This document shows, one piece after another, positions 53,802-62,979 of a DNA stretch of 64,000 nt (the first letter of the stretch is position 1; every line of letters begins with the position of its first letter). The position numbers and the translations under genes are program-made. The notes beneath the pieces are model-generated. The model saw nothing but the letters and a program-made list of their open reading frames with translations. It made no database searches and was not told the DNA's origin. The DNA comes from Vibrio sp. VB16 (lineage in GTDB: Bacteria; Pseudomonadota; Gammaproteobacteria; Enterobacterales; Vibrionaceae). The stretch spans positions 868,001-932,000 of the forward strand of contig NZ_CP087590.1 in NCBI RefSeq assembly GCF_015594925.2. The letters run 5' to 3'.

Positions 53802-53817
53802 TGGCTTGCTTATTGCG
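53802..53817 (+). promoter_or_regulatory. Sigma-54 promoter of dctPQM
   Basis: TGGCTTGCTTATTGCG: GG at 53803-53804 and GC at 53815-53816 give the invariant -24/-12 elements with the exact 10-bp spacing. Transcription would start near 53828, about 48 bases before dctP. The sigma-54 activator DctD is encoded just downstream. Confidence 0.75.
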
Positions 53818-53875
53818 TTATGTAGTCCATGCAGAGCCCAAAGATGGGCCTGTTTAAATCATATGGAGAATAAAA

Positions 53876-54871
53876 ATGATCAAGCCACTTACCCTACTGT
53901 CTGTGTCTGCACTTGCCTTAACGAGTTTCAATGCTGCTGCTAACTGTGACCCTGGTGAAATCGTCATCAAGTTTAGCCACGTGACCAATACAGATAAACA
54001 CCCTAAAGGTATCGCTGCTTCTTTATTAGAGACACGCGTAAATGAAGAGATGAATGGAAAAGCTTGTATGCAAGTGTTCCCTAACTCTACTTTGTATGAT
54101 GATGACAAAGTACTAGAAGCCTTGTTAAATGGTGATGTTCAAATGGCCGCCCCATCTTTATCAAAATTTGAGAAAATCACTAAGAAATATCGTATTTTCG
54201 ACCTTCCTTTCCTTTTTGAAGATGTAGATGCCGTAGACCGTTTCCAAAACTCTGAATCTGGTGACAAGCTTAAAAATGCGATGAAACGACGCGGCCTTAA
54301 AGGCCTTGCATTCTGGCACAACGGTATGAAACAAATGTCTGCGAATAAGCCATTGATGCTTCCATCGGATGCTGAAGGGCTCAAATTTCGTGTACAAGCT
54401 TCAGATGTTCTAGTTGCACAGTTTGAGCAATTGGGTGCTAATCCGCAGAAAATGTCGTTCAAAGAAGTGTACGGCGGCTTGCAAACTAAAGTTATTGATG
54501 GCCAAGAGAATACGTGGTCTAACATCTATGGTAAGAAGTTCTTCGAAGTACAAGATGGTGTGACCGAAACCAACCACGGTATCCTAGATTACCTAGTGGT
54601 AACGTCGAATAATTTCTGGGATGAATTGCCTGCAGATGTTCGTGATCAATTAAGCAAGATCGTAATGGAAGTAACCGATACTCGTAACTCTGAGTCAAGT
54701 AAAGTGAATGCAACCAATAAGCAAAACATCATCGATGCAGGTGGAGTAGTGCGAACGTTATCCTCTGAGCAGCGTCAAGCTTGGGTTGATGCACTTAAAC
54801 CTGTTTGGAGCAAATATGAAAAAGATATTGGTTCCGAGTTAATCGATGCTGCCTTGGCATCAAATAAGTAA
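53876..54871 (+). CDS. dctP: TRAP C4-dicarboxylate binding protein DctP
   Basis: Periplasmic receptor for succinate, malate and fumarate. Signal peptide 1-22, then the DctP domain: IVIKFSHVTNTDKHPKGIAA, LLNGDVQMAAPS, and R172 in EGLKFRVQASDV, the arginine that clamps the ligand carboxylate. 331 residues. First gene of dctPQM; the following 65-bp gap lacks a clear terminator, so dctQM may be transcribed at a lower level by read-through. Confidence 0.95.
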   Translation: MIKPLTLLSVSALALTSFNAAANCDPGEIVIKFSHVTNTDKHPKGIAASLLETRVNEEMNGKACMQVFPNSTLYDDDKVLEALLNGDVQMAAPSLSKFEKITKKYRIFDLPFLFEDVDAVDRFQNSESGDKLKNAMKRRGLKGLAFWHNGMKQMSANKPLMLPSDAEGLKFRVQASDVLVAQFEQLGANPQKMSFKEVYGGLQTKVIDGQENTWSNIYGKKFFEVQDGVTETNHGILDYLVVTSNNFWDELPADVRDQLSKIVMEVTDTRNSESSKVNATNKQNIIDAGGVVRTLSSEQRQAWVDALKPVWSKYEKDIGSELIDAALASNK

Positions 54872-54936
54872 TCCGCAAAGCATGGGTAGGAATCTACCCA
54901 TGCAATTTACAATAATAATGATAGCGGAGAATCCTC

Positions 54937-55575
54937 ATGATACGGACGTTTTTTTCTAAAGTAGAAAGGGCAACCGACCTCCTTGAAGAAACCTTAATTG
55001 CTGGTTTCCTTGGAATAATGACCTTGCTAACTTTCACCAATGTTGTATTTCGTTATGCACTGAACGACAACATTCTATGGGCTCTTGAATTAACAGTATT
55101 TATGTTTGCATGGATGGTGTTAGTTGGCGCTTCTTACGGTGTAAAAAGGCACTTTCATATCGGTGTCGATGTTGTGATTAACATGGCACCAAAGGGACTA
55201 CAAAAGGTATATGCGATTATCGCTGTGTCTCTTTGTCTCTGTTTTTCGGTCATGCTGCTCATTGGTTCTTGGAATTACTGGTATCCGTTTATTTCTGAAC
55301 GTGCGTGGTATGAAACGGATGACATTCCTATGCCAGAAATGTTGCAATTTTTAGCGGACCTTCTCAACGAAGGTGAGCGCTACGAAAAGCTACCTCGATT
55401 TATACCCTATGCAGTACTACCAATCAGCATGGCAACGCTTACTGCTAGATTTCTTCAAGCCGCCTATAAAATTATAGTGGGTGATCTGGATAGATTGATT
55501 GCCAGCCATGAGGCAGAAGAAAACCTCGAAGCATTAAAAGCTGACGTTCTTAAAAATGACGAGAAGGAGGGGTAA
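54937..55575 (+). CDS. dctQ: TRAP transporter small membrane subunit DctQ
   Basis: Four-helix inner-membrane subunit that pairs with DctM. Hydrophobic segments at about 20-40, 50-70, 90-112 and 145-165; NVVFRYALNDNILWALELTVFMF is the DctQ signature. 212 residues, somewhat long because of a 40-residue loop (YPFISERAWYETDD...PEMLQ) and an acidic tail. It ends three bases before dctM. Confidence 0.93.
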   Translation: MIRTFFSKVERATDLLEETLIAGFLGIMTLLTFTNVVFRYALNDNILWALELTVFMFAWMVLVGASYGVKRHFHIGVDVVINMAPKGLQKVYAIIAVSLCLCFSVMLLIGSWNYWYPFISERAWYETDDIPMPEMLQFLADLLNEGERYEKLPRFIPYAVLPISMATLTARFLQAAYKIIVGDLDRLIASHEAEENLEALKADVLKNDEKEG

Positions 55576-55578
55576 ATT

Positions 55579-56940
55579 ATGGCAATTTTATTTCTATTTA
55601 TAATGGTTATCGCTTTCATGCTTGTTGGCGTTCCAATCGCTATTTCTCTTGGTTTAGCGAGCATGTTTTTCTTGATGATTCATTCAGATGCTTCTCTTGC
55701 GTCGGTTGCTCAAACATTGTTTAACGCTTTTGCAGGACATTACACCCTTTTAGCTATTCCATTCTTTATTCTTGCGTCGAGTTTCATGTCTACCGGTGGC
55801 GTCGCGCGTCGAATTATTCGATTTGCTATTGCGATGGTAGGTTGGTTCCGTGGTGGTCTTGCCATCGCATCTGTTGTGGCCTGCATGATGTTTGCGGCGC
55901 TGTCTGGGTCATCTCCCGCTACGGTGGTCGCCATTGGGAGTATCGTCATCGCTGGTATGGTAAAAAATGGATACAGTAAGGAGTTCGCGGCAGGTGTTAT
56001 CTGTAATGCAGGGACGCTAGGTATCCTAATTCCGCCTTCAATCGTGATGGTAGTATATGCAGCAGCAACGGATGTCTCTGTAGGTCGTATGTTTTTAGCG
56101 GGCGTAGTGCCTGGTTTGCTTGCTGGTTTGATGCTTATCATTGCCATTTATATTACAGCTCGTGTTAAAAATTTACCTAAGCAACCGTTTGTTGGTTGGT
56201 CTGAAGCATTTAAAGCGGCCAAAGATGCAAGTTGGGGTTTATTGCTTATTGTCATCATTTTAGGTGGTATCTATGGCGGTATATTTACGCCTACCGAAGC
56301 GGCGGCTGTCGCGGCGGTATACGCATTCTTAATCGCTAATTTTATCTACAAAGATATGGGGCCTTTTGCGGACAAGGAGAATAAGAAACCTTGGTTCATC
56401 AAAATATTCCAAGCTTTTGTACACAAAGATACACACGCAACGTTATATGATGCGGGTAAGTTAACCATTATGTTGTTGTTTATCATTGCTAATGCACTGA
56501 TATTAAAGCATGTGTTGACTGAAGAGCGCATTCCGCAAATGATTACAGAATCCATGTTATCGGCGGGTCTGGGGCCGATCACCTTCTTAATTGTGGTCAA
56601 TGTTCTGTTACTGATTGGTGGTCAGTTTATGGAGCCATCAGGGTTGTTGATTATCGTGGCACCTTTAGTTTTCCCAATAGCTATCGCATTAGGTATTGAT
56701 CCTATTCATCTTGGTATCATTATGGTGGTGAATATGGAAATAGGGATGATAACGCCGCCTGTTGGTCTCAATCTCTTTGTCACCGCGGGGGTGGCGAAGA
56801 TGTCGATGTTGAGCGTTGTGAAGGCTGCGCTACCATGGGTCGGCGTAATGTTTTTGTTCTTGATCATCGTAACGTACGTACCATGGGTATCAACGTGGTT
56901 ACCGACGTCCTTGATGGGACCTGAGATTATTATTAAATAG
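55579..56940 (+). CDS. dctM: TRAP transporter large membrane subunit DctM
   Basis: Na+-coupled transport subunit with about 12-13 helices. MFAALSGSSPATVVAIGSI, GTLGILIPPSIVMVVYAAAT and the C-terminal IGMITPPVGLNLFV are the two inverted-repeat transport motifs of DctM/SiaM-like proteins. 453 residues. Start is ATG 55579 with GAAGGAGG a few bases upstream. Terminated by a hairpin shared with the convergent dctD. Confidence 0.95.
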   Translation: MAILFLFIMVIAFMLVGVPIAISLGLASMFFLMIHSDASLASVAQTLFNAFAGHYTLLAIPFFILASSFMSTGGVARRIIRFAIAMVGWFRGGLAIASVVACMMFAALSGSSPATVVAIGSIVIAGMVKNGYSKEFAAGVICNAGTLGILIPPSIVMVVYAAATDVSVGRMFLAGVVPGLLAGLMLIIAIYITARVKNLPKQPFVGWSEAFKAAKDASWGLLLIVIILGGIYGGIFTPTEAAAVAAVYAFLIANFIYKDMGPFADKENKKPWFIKIFQAFVHKDTHATLYDAGKLTIMLLFIIANALILKHVLTEERIPQMITESMLSAGLGPITFLIVVNVLLLIGGQFMEPSGLLIIVAPLVFPIAIALGIDPIHLGIIMVVNMEIGMITPPVGLNLFVTAGVAKMSMLSVVKAALPWVGVMFLFLIIVTYVPWVSTWLPTSLMGPEIIIK

Positions 56941-56967
56941 TCATGTGTTAATTTCGTTCTATAGAAT

Positions 56968-56999
56968 AAAAATGCAGCGCTCTGGCGCTGCATTTTTTT
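56968..56999. terminator. Bidirectional terminator shared by dctM and dctD
   Basis: AATGCAGCGC / GCGCTGCATT stem, TCTG loop, A-run left and T-run right. The T-run reaches into the dctD stop codon at 56998-57000, so the two convergent genes have no spare DNA between the hairpin and dctD. Confidence 0.93.
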
Positions 57000-58341
57000 A
57001 ATTTAACTTATAGTTATCTTTGTCCAACTCATAGCGCTGCATTTTGTCATACAGTGTCTTGCGGGCGAGGTTTAGAATTTCCATGGTATCTTTGATACTG
57101 CCTCCCGATTCAATCAGTGCATGCTCTATGGCGGAACGTTCAAACTCAGAAACCTGTTCAGCAAGACTCGACGCGGTGGGTGCATTGTCTGAATCCTGAT
57201 CAAGTTGTACTAATTTACCGAGTAAAACAAATCGCTCTGCTGCGTTTCGAAGCTCTCTTACATTGCCCGGCCAACGATGAGATATCAACGTTTGAAGCTC
57301 TGTTTGAGGCAGAGTGGTCGCCGCTTTTTTATAGCGAGCCGCCGCGACCAATAAAAAGTGGTGGAATAGGGCAGGAATGTCTTCCTTTCTTTCTCTAAGA
57401 GGGGGTAAGTCCAAAGTAACGACGTTTAGGCGATAGTAAAGATCTTGTCTAAATGTCCCTTCGATAGCCGCTTGTTTTAGAGCGACTTTTGTTGCGGCAA
57501 CCACTCGAATATCGAGAGGTATCATCTGATTAGAACCGACACGTTCAATGTTTCTTTCTTGAAGGACTCTAAGTAACTTTATCTGAGCCTGCATAGGCAT
57601 GGATTCGATTTCATCTAAAAACAGTGTGCCACCTTGGGCAAACTCAAACTTACCGATACGCTTGCTTTCTGCGCCGGTAAACGCCCCCTTTTCGTGTCCG
57701 TAGAGCTCGCTCTCGATCAGGTTTTCTGGCACCGCTCCACAGTTTACCGCAACAAAGTTGTTTTTCCTGCGGCTGCTCTGTTCATGCAAAGAACGAGCGA
57801 CTAACTCTTTACCCGTACCGGTTTCTCCAAACAACAATATGTCTGCATTGGTATCTGCCACATGGGTGATGGTCTTCCTAAGGCTTTGGACACTGTCGGC
57901 TTCACCAATAATACGAGGTCCTAACGTTTTATTCGCTTTTAACGCTTGTTTTAGCTGTTTGTTCTCTTCCGTAAGTTGGCGCTTATCGATGGCTCTTTTA
58001 ACCGTGTCTATCAGTCTATCGTTTGAAAAAGGCTTCTCAATAAAATCATAAGCGCCGTCATGCATAGACTGTACGGCCATCGATATATCACCATGACCCG
58101 TGATTAAAATTACGGGTAAGTCAGCGTCTTGGCTTTTAAAACTGTTTAGTAGCGCTTGCCCCGAGATACCTGGCAAACAGATATCGGTAACCACGACATA
58201 AGGTAAACCATCGTTTTTGGCCGCGATTAACGCTGACTCAGCATCGGGAAAAAACTGAGCAGAAATATCCTCCAGTTCAAAGCTTTGCTCATGAGCAAGT
58301 CTCATATCGGGTTCATCATCAATGAAAAATACGTCGTACAT
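56998..58341 (-). CDS. dctD: C4-dicarboxylate response regulator DctD (sigma-54 activator)
   Basis: NtrC-type activator. Receiver domain 1-120 with phospho-acceptor D53 (VVVTDICLPGISG). AAA+ domain with Walker A GETGTGKE (172-179), the sigma-54-contacting GAFTGA loop (219-224) and Walker B GGTLFLDEI. Fis-type HTH in the last 47 residues (SIKDTMEILNLARKTLYDKM). 447 residues. It is downstream of dctB in a two-gene operon and presumably acts on the sigma-54 promoter before dctP. Confidence 0.96.
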   Translation of the reverse strand: MYDVFFIDDEPDMRLAHEQSFELEDISAQFFPDAESALIAAKNDGLPYVVVTDICLPGISGQALLNSFKSQDADLPVILITGHGDISMAVQSMHDGAYDFIEKPFSNDRLIDTVKRAIDKRQLTEENKQLKQALKANKTLGPRIIGEADSVQSLRKTITHVADTNADILLFGETGTGKELVARSLHEQSSRRKNNFVAVNCGAVPENLIESELYGHEKGAFTGAESKRIGKFEFAQGGTLFLDEIESMPMQAQIKLLRVLQERNIERVGSNQMIPLDIRVVAATKVALKQAAIEGTFRQDLYYRLNVVTLDLPPLRERKEDIPALFHHFLLVAAARYKKAATTLPQTELQTLISHRWPGNVRELRNAAERFVLLGKLVQLDQDSDNAPTASSLAEQVSEFERSAIEHALIESGGSIKDTMEILNLARKTLYDKMQRYELDKDNYKLN

Positions 58342-58355
58342 GGTTATGTCCTTAT

Positions 58356-60158
58356 TTACAGCAAACTCTGCTTATTCTTCAATATTGACTTTTTTAAAGT
58401 AATTGTGAACCTTGCGCCTCCTAGCTCTGCTACACCGGAACAGAGATCACCGCCCATAGTCTGCATGATTTGCAAAGAGATAGACAAACCTAAGCCTAAT
58501 CCATTTTTCTTCGTTGTGTAGAAAGGTTCGAAAAGATGTTGTTGGTCTTTAGTTTTTAGCCCTCGGCCTGAATCATCAATATGGATGAGTATGTCTGTTT
58601 CTGTTTCGCAAAGTGTTATTTCTACCCTCCTTGTTTCTGCGTTGGTTAACTCATCCATGGCGTTGGTCATTAAGTTAATCAACACTTGCTCTAGATGGAT
58701 CAAATTAACTTTACCAACCAGTTTGTCGTTTTTGATATGAGTGGCTAGCTGGATTTGATGCGCTTTATATTGTGGTTTTACCAGCTCCATAGAAGAGACG
58801 ATAATGGGATATATTTGAGCCACAACAAGTTCATCGCTGGATGTTTTTCGTGCGAAAGATTTTAACTGCTGGCTAATATTCGCCATTCTATCTGTCAGTG
58901 CGGAAATCCGGGTGAGGTTATCCGTTGTTCTTTCTGGTTGGCCTCTATCTAAAAAACGCTTGCCGTTTTCCGCGAAGCTCCTGATGGCGGCTAAGGGGTT
59001 ATTCAGTTCATGACTGATGCTGGCAGACATTTGACCTAAAACGGCTAGCTTAGCAGCCTGAATGAGCTCTTCCTGTGTTTGCATCAACATAACTTCGGTC
59101 TTTTCTCTTTCGTCAATTTCCATTTGAAGTTCCGCAGTACGCTCCATTACCTGAAACTCTAATTTTTGTTTTGCTTCCATTTCTATTTGGGCAATTTGAC
59201 GCTGCTTAATTTGACGATTTCGAATCAGAAGCCAGATCACAAAAACCAGCGCATAAACTAACGTGGTTATCATGAAAAAATCGAATAGTTGCCAAAAAAG
59301 AAGAAGGGTTGGTGCCAGTACTCTGATTTCCAATTCTTGGGAATTTAGGGGTTGTTTGGCACTAAGGTATTGATGACTAAAAAAGACCGATGTGTTTTTT
59401 CTAATTTCACCTATTTGCGTTGGATGGTCTGTAGAGAACCCAAGACTTTCTATTTGTTTATCAAGGTAGCGACGACCATCTGCAATCTCGGTTTTCAGAG
59501 TGTCAGAGATAGAAAACAAGCTTCGATAGAGCCATTTTTCATTGCTCGACATAAATATGACGCCGTTGGGGTCGGTCGCGATAAAGTAACTGTTGTCGCT
59601 GGACCAATTTTCTTCTATATCGTTGAGATCTGTTTTTACTACGACAACACCTAGTCGTTCTGCCGCGAAAACAATAGGATATGAATAATAGAAACCCCGT
59701 TTTCCTGATGTGGAGCCAAGAGCAAAATATTGCCCTCTCTGACCGTTGATTGCCTGTTGGAAATAGGGGCGAAAAGCAAAGTTTCTACCGACGAAAGATT
59801 TGTCTGTATGCCAATTGTTTGAGGCGATAGTTGTACCATCCTTATCTAAAAGGTAGGTATCAGATGCACCAATAATCGCATTCACATTTTGTAGGTATCT
59901 GTTGGTAATATCTATCTGCGCCCCGTTTTGAGGGCTGGTTAATGCATCGATCAACTCACTATCTTTTGATAATAACTGAGGAATATAGGCGTATTTGTCG
60001 AGCTGACTAGACAGTTGACTCGTAAAGCGATTTAATTGGACCAGATTTTCTTCGTTTTGGTCTTCGTAAGCGGTATGCCAATACGCCTTGCCCCCAATTA
60101 AGATGGTAAGTAAATACAAAATAATAATAATTGAGGATATACGTCTTAGTTTAACCAT
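58356..60158 (-). CDS. dctB: C4-dicarboxylate sensor histidine kinase DctB
   Basis: Inner-membrane sensor. Helix 1 at about 8-28, a periplasmic double-PAS (dCache) domain at about 30-285 (DTYLLDKDGTTIASNN; KRGFYYSYPIVFAAERLGVVVV), helix 2 at about 292-312, a coiled coil, then the kinase core. H383 sits in SISHELNNPLAAIRSFA; N-box NLMTNAMDEL, G1 HIDDSGRGL and G2 GLGLGLSIS are intact. 600 residues. Transcribed with dctD, 14 bp apart. Confidence 0.95.
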   Translation of the reverse strand: MVKLRRISSIIIILYLLTILIGGKAYWHTAYEDQNEENLVQLNRFTSQLSSQLDKYAYIPQLLSKDSELIDALTSPQNGAQIDITNRYLQNVNAIIGASDTYLLDKDGTTIASNNWHTDKSFVGRNFAFRPYFQQAINGQRGQYFALGSTSGKRGFYYSYPIVFAAERLGVVVVKTDLNDIEENWSSDNSYFIATDPNGVIFMSSNEKWLYRSLFSISDTLKTEIADGRRYLDKQIESLGFSTDHPTQIGEIRKNTSVFFSHQYLSAKQPLNSQELEIRVLAPTLLLFWQLFDFFMITTLVYALVFVIWLLIRNRQIKQRQIAQIEMEAKQKLEFQVMERTAELQMEIDEREKTEVMLMQTQEELIQAAKLAVLGQMSASISHELNNPLAAIRSFAENGKRFLDRGQPERTTDNLTRISALTDRMANISQQLKSFARKTSSDELVVAQIYPIIVSSMELVKPQYKAHQIQLATHIKNDKLVGKVNLIHLEQVLINLMTNAMDELTNAETRRVEITLCETETDILIHIDDSGRGLKTKDQQHLFEPFYTTKKNGLGLGLSISLQIMQTMGGDLCSGVAELGGARFTITLKKSILKNKQSLL

Positions 60159-60674
60159 CTAAGTTTACCTAATGAACAATTAGTTCTAGGTTAAAGGGTC
60201 CCAGAAAACTTACCAATTTAAGGGGTTAAAACAAGACAAAGATCTCTTTTTAGTCATTTTAGGAAAAAAATCATCTCTCTCTATTGAAAAAACAGTTATT
60301 GTCCCCATTTCTGATGCGACATGGTAAAATAAGTAATAAATTTGCCGATTTGTCGTCAACTTCTAGTGAGAATTCAGAACTTCTCTCGACAGCTATTCGT
60401 CATATCGCTAGAATGTCGCGTCTAAAATTTTGGTTCTGAGACTAATCGGAGATACCTTGCTCGTTACTTTGTATCGTCAGAGTGTGAGAAAAGATATCGC
60501 TAATTAGTCCGATGCATCTCTTTCGTGAGTGAATGCTTACGAGTGTGTTTTGCATCAATTCTCGATTTAAATCTGTACTTCAATGAAGTACGACACACGG
60601 ATATGGTCATAACCTAAAGACGGTTGGTGGCTAAAATACTCAGTAATCTGAGTTAGTTTTGAGGTTTATATATA
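60159..60674. other. dctB-tig intergenic region with structured tig leader
   Basis: 516 bp with no credible ORF. An extended -10, TG-n-TAAAAT, is at 60322-60330 without a good -35. Downstream there are four successive inverted repeats: 60440-60446/60503-60509, 60511-60516/60551-60556 (with 60524-60529/60536-60541 nested), 60575-60580/60586-60591 and 60638-60643/60648-60653. If transcribed from 60330 the tig leader would be about 340 nt and strongly folded. dctB's promoter must lie at the left end; I see no clear one. Confidence 0.55.
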
Positions 60675-61979
60675 ATGCAAGCTACTGTTGAAACTCTTGA
60701 AGGCCTAGAACGCCGTCTAAATATTACTGTTCCTGCTGCAAACATCGAAGATGCAGTAACAGCGGAACTTCGCAACATCGCGAAAAATCGTCGTTTCGAT
60801 GGTTTTCGTAAAGGCAAAGTGCCTATGAAGATGGTTGCAAAAATGTACGGTAAAGCTGTACGTCAAGATGCTATGGGTGAAGTTATGCAACGCCATTTCA
60901 TCGAAGCTATCGTAAAAGAGAAAATCAACCCAGCGGGCGCACCTACTTTTGCTCCTGTTGAAAATGAAGCAGGAAAAGATCTGGTATTTACTGCGACTTT
61001 CGAAGTCTACCCTGAAGTAGCACTTAAGGGCCTAGAGAACATTGTTGTTGAAAAACCAACAGTGGACGTTAACGACTCTGATGTTGATGAAATGATTGAA
61101 ACGCTACGTAAGCAACAAGCTTCGTGGACAGAAGTTGATACCGCTGCTGAGGAAGGTTCTCGAGCGACTATCGATTTCATTGGTTCTATCGACGGTGAAG
61201 AGTTTGAAGGCGGAAAAGCGGATAACTTCCCTCTAGAAATGGGCCAGGGTCGTATGATTCCAGGTTTCGAAGATGGAATTATGGGTAAAGTCAAAGGTAC
61301 TGAGTTTGAAATTGACGTTGCTTTCCCAGAAGACTACCACGCTGAAAACCTAAAAGGTAAGCAAGCTAAGTTCCAAATCAAAGTAAACAAAGTTGAAACT
61401 CAGGACTTGCCTGAAATCAACGACGAATTTGTTGCTAAGTTTGGTGTTTCTGAAGGTGGTGTTGATGCACTTAAAGCTGAAGTTCGCAAAAATATGGAAC
61501 GTGAGCTTAAGCAAGCAATCAAAAACAAAATCAAAGAACAAGCTATTGACGGCCTAGTAAAAGAAAACAACATCGATGTTCCTACTGCTGTTGTTGACCA
61601 AGAGATTGGTGTTTTACGTAAGCAAGCTGCACAGCGTTTTGGTGGTAACCCAGAAGCCGCTGAGCAACTTCCTCGTGAATTGTTCGAAGAACAAGCCAAG
61701 CGTCGCGTAGTGGTTGGTCTTCTTCTTGGTGAAGTAATCAAAGCTGAAGAACTAAAAGCTGACGATGAAAAAGTGAAAGCACTTATATCTGAGATGGCGA
61801 CGGCTTACGAAGATCCAACAGAAGTTGTTTCTTACTACGAGCAAAATGAAGAGATGATGAACAACATGCGCAACGTTGCTCTAGAAGAGCAAGCAATTGA
61901 CGCTATCATCGCTAAAGCTCAGGTTTCTGATAAAGAAACAAGCTTCAACGAACTAATGAACCAACAGCAACCAGCTTAA
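60675..61979 (+). CDS. tig: Trigger factor
   Basis: Ribosome-bound chaperone and peptidyl-prolyl isomerase. Ribosome-binding tail with RRFDGFRKGKVPMKMV (about 37-52, the FRKG signature), FKBP-type PPIase domain at about 150-245 (ATIDFIGSIDGEEFEGG; GQGRMIPGFEDGI) and the C-terminal chaperone arms. 434 residues. GAGG lies about ten bases before ATG 60675. Upstream of clpP-clpX, the universal gammaproteobacterial order. Confidence 0.98.
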   Translation: MQATVETLEGLERRLNITVPAANIEDAVTAELRNIAKNRRFDGFRKGKVPMKMVAKMYGKAVRQDAMGEVMQRHFIEAIVKEKINPAGAPTFAPVENEAGKDLVFTATFEVYPEVALKGLENIVVEKPTVDVNDSDVDEMIETLRKQQASWTEVDTAAEEGSRATIDFIGSIDGEEFEGGKADNFPLEMGQGRMIPGFEDGIMGKVKGTEFEIDVAFPEDYHAENLKGKQAKFQIKVNKVETQDLPEINDEFVAKFGVSEGGVDALKAEVRKNMERELKQAIKNKIKEQAIDGLVKENNIDVPTAVVDQEIGVLRKQAAQRFGGNPEAAEQLPRELFEEQAKRRVVVGLLLGEVIKAEELKADDEKVKALISEMATAYEDPTEVVSYYEQNEEMMNNMRNVALEEQAIDAIIAKAQVSDKETSFNELMNQQQPA

Positions 61980-62038
61980 TTTTAGGTCTGTTTGGTAGAA
62001 GCAATATTGTGAGATGTTCGCTTCTAAGTAATTAATTG

Positions 62039-62074
62039 TGGTCCGTTTGTGCATTCATTCGGACCATATTTTTA
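62039..62074 (+). terminator. Terminator after tig
   Basis: TGGTCCG / CGGACCA perfect 7-bp stem with a 14-base loop followed by TATTTTTA. It separates tig from clpP. The remaining 180 bp before clpP is AT-rich and should hold the clpP promoter; I found no certain sigma-32 match. Confidence 0.7.
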
Positions 62075-62253
62075 CTATTTTATATAAGTATTTTTGCGAG
62101 TGACTAAGTTGCATTGTTATCATTCTGTAACAGAAAACATGCGAAAACGTACAATTGTCAATCAATCACTTAAGAATAGTTAATTTATTCTTGTTTATTC
62201 TCTAATATTGATTTAGATATTTATATAAAGCGGTAATTTTTTAGGGATATCAA

Positions 62254-62880
62254 ATGAGCTACCAAGAAAAAAATGTAATGTCTCCGATTATTGATGCACT
62301 TGTTCCAATGGTTGTTGAGCAAACTTCCCGTGGTGAGCGTTCTTATGACATCTATTCTCGTCTACTTAAAGAAAGAGTGATTTTCCTTACGGGTCAAGTT
62401 GAAGACCATATGGCGAATCTCGTTGTGGCTCAGCTATTGTTCCTTGAGTCGGAAAATCCAGACAAAGATATATTTCTATATATCAATTCGCCAGGCGGTA
62501 GCGTTACAGCTGGCATGTCTATTTACGACACAATGCAATTCATTAAGCCAAACATCAGTACAGTATGTATGGGGCAAGCATGCTCTATGGGTGCCTTCTT
62601 ACTCGCCGGTGGTGCACAAGGTAAGCGTTACTGTTTGCCTAACTCTCGAGTGATGATTCACCAACCACTTGGCGGTTTCCAAGGTCAAGCATCAGACATT
62701 CAGATTCACGCACAAGAAATCTTAACGATTAAGCAAAAACTGAATAAGTTACTTGCTGAACATACAGGTCAACCCCTTGAAGTGGTTGAAAATGATACTG
62801 ACCGTGACAACTTTATGTCTGCGGATCAGGCGGTTGAATACGGATTAGTGGATGCAGTACTCAATCATCGAGGCGAATAG
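62254..62880 (+). CDS. clpP: ATP-dependent Clp protease proteolytic subunit
   Basis: Serine protease that forms the 14-mer chamber used by ClpX and ClpA. Catalytic S111 (GQACSMGAF), H136 (MIHQPLGG) and D185 (DTDRDNFM). Residues 1-15 correspond to the propeptide removed on maturation before LVPMVVEQ. 208 residues. AGGGA precedes the ATG. clpX follows 99 bp downstream. Confidence 0.98.
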   Translation: MSYQEKNVMSPIIDALVPMVVEQTSRGERSYDIYSRLLKERVIFLTGQVEDHMANLVVAQLLFLESENPDKDIFLYINSPGGSVTAGMSIYDTMQFIKPNISTVCMGQACSMGAFLLAGGAQGKRYCLPNSRVMIHQPLGGFQGQASDIQIHAQEILTIKQKLNKLLAEHTGQPLEVVENDTDRDNFMSADQAVEYGLVDAVLNHRGE

Positions 62881-62979
62881 AACCTAAGCACCTACAAATA
62901 GTAGACTTATGTTTTACAAGAAAATCGATGAGATTTGATATACACTCAATCTATAAGGTAAAGGCTAAGAGGTTAGCGA

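Noticed and set aside
55740..56147. 135-codon minus-strand frame opposite dctM
   Set aside because: Shadow frame of a hydrophobic protein gene; no start signal, no recognisable domain.
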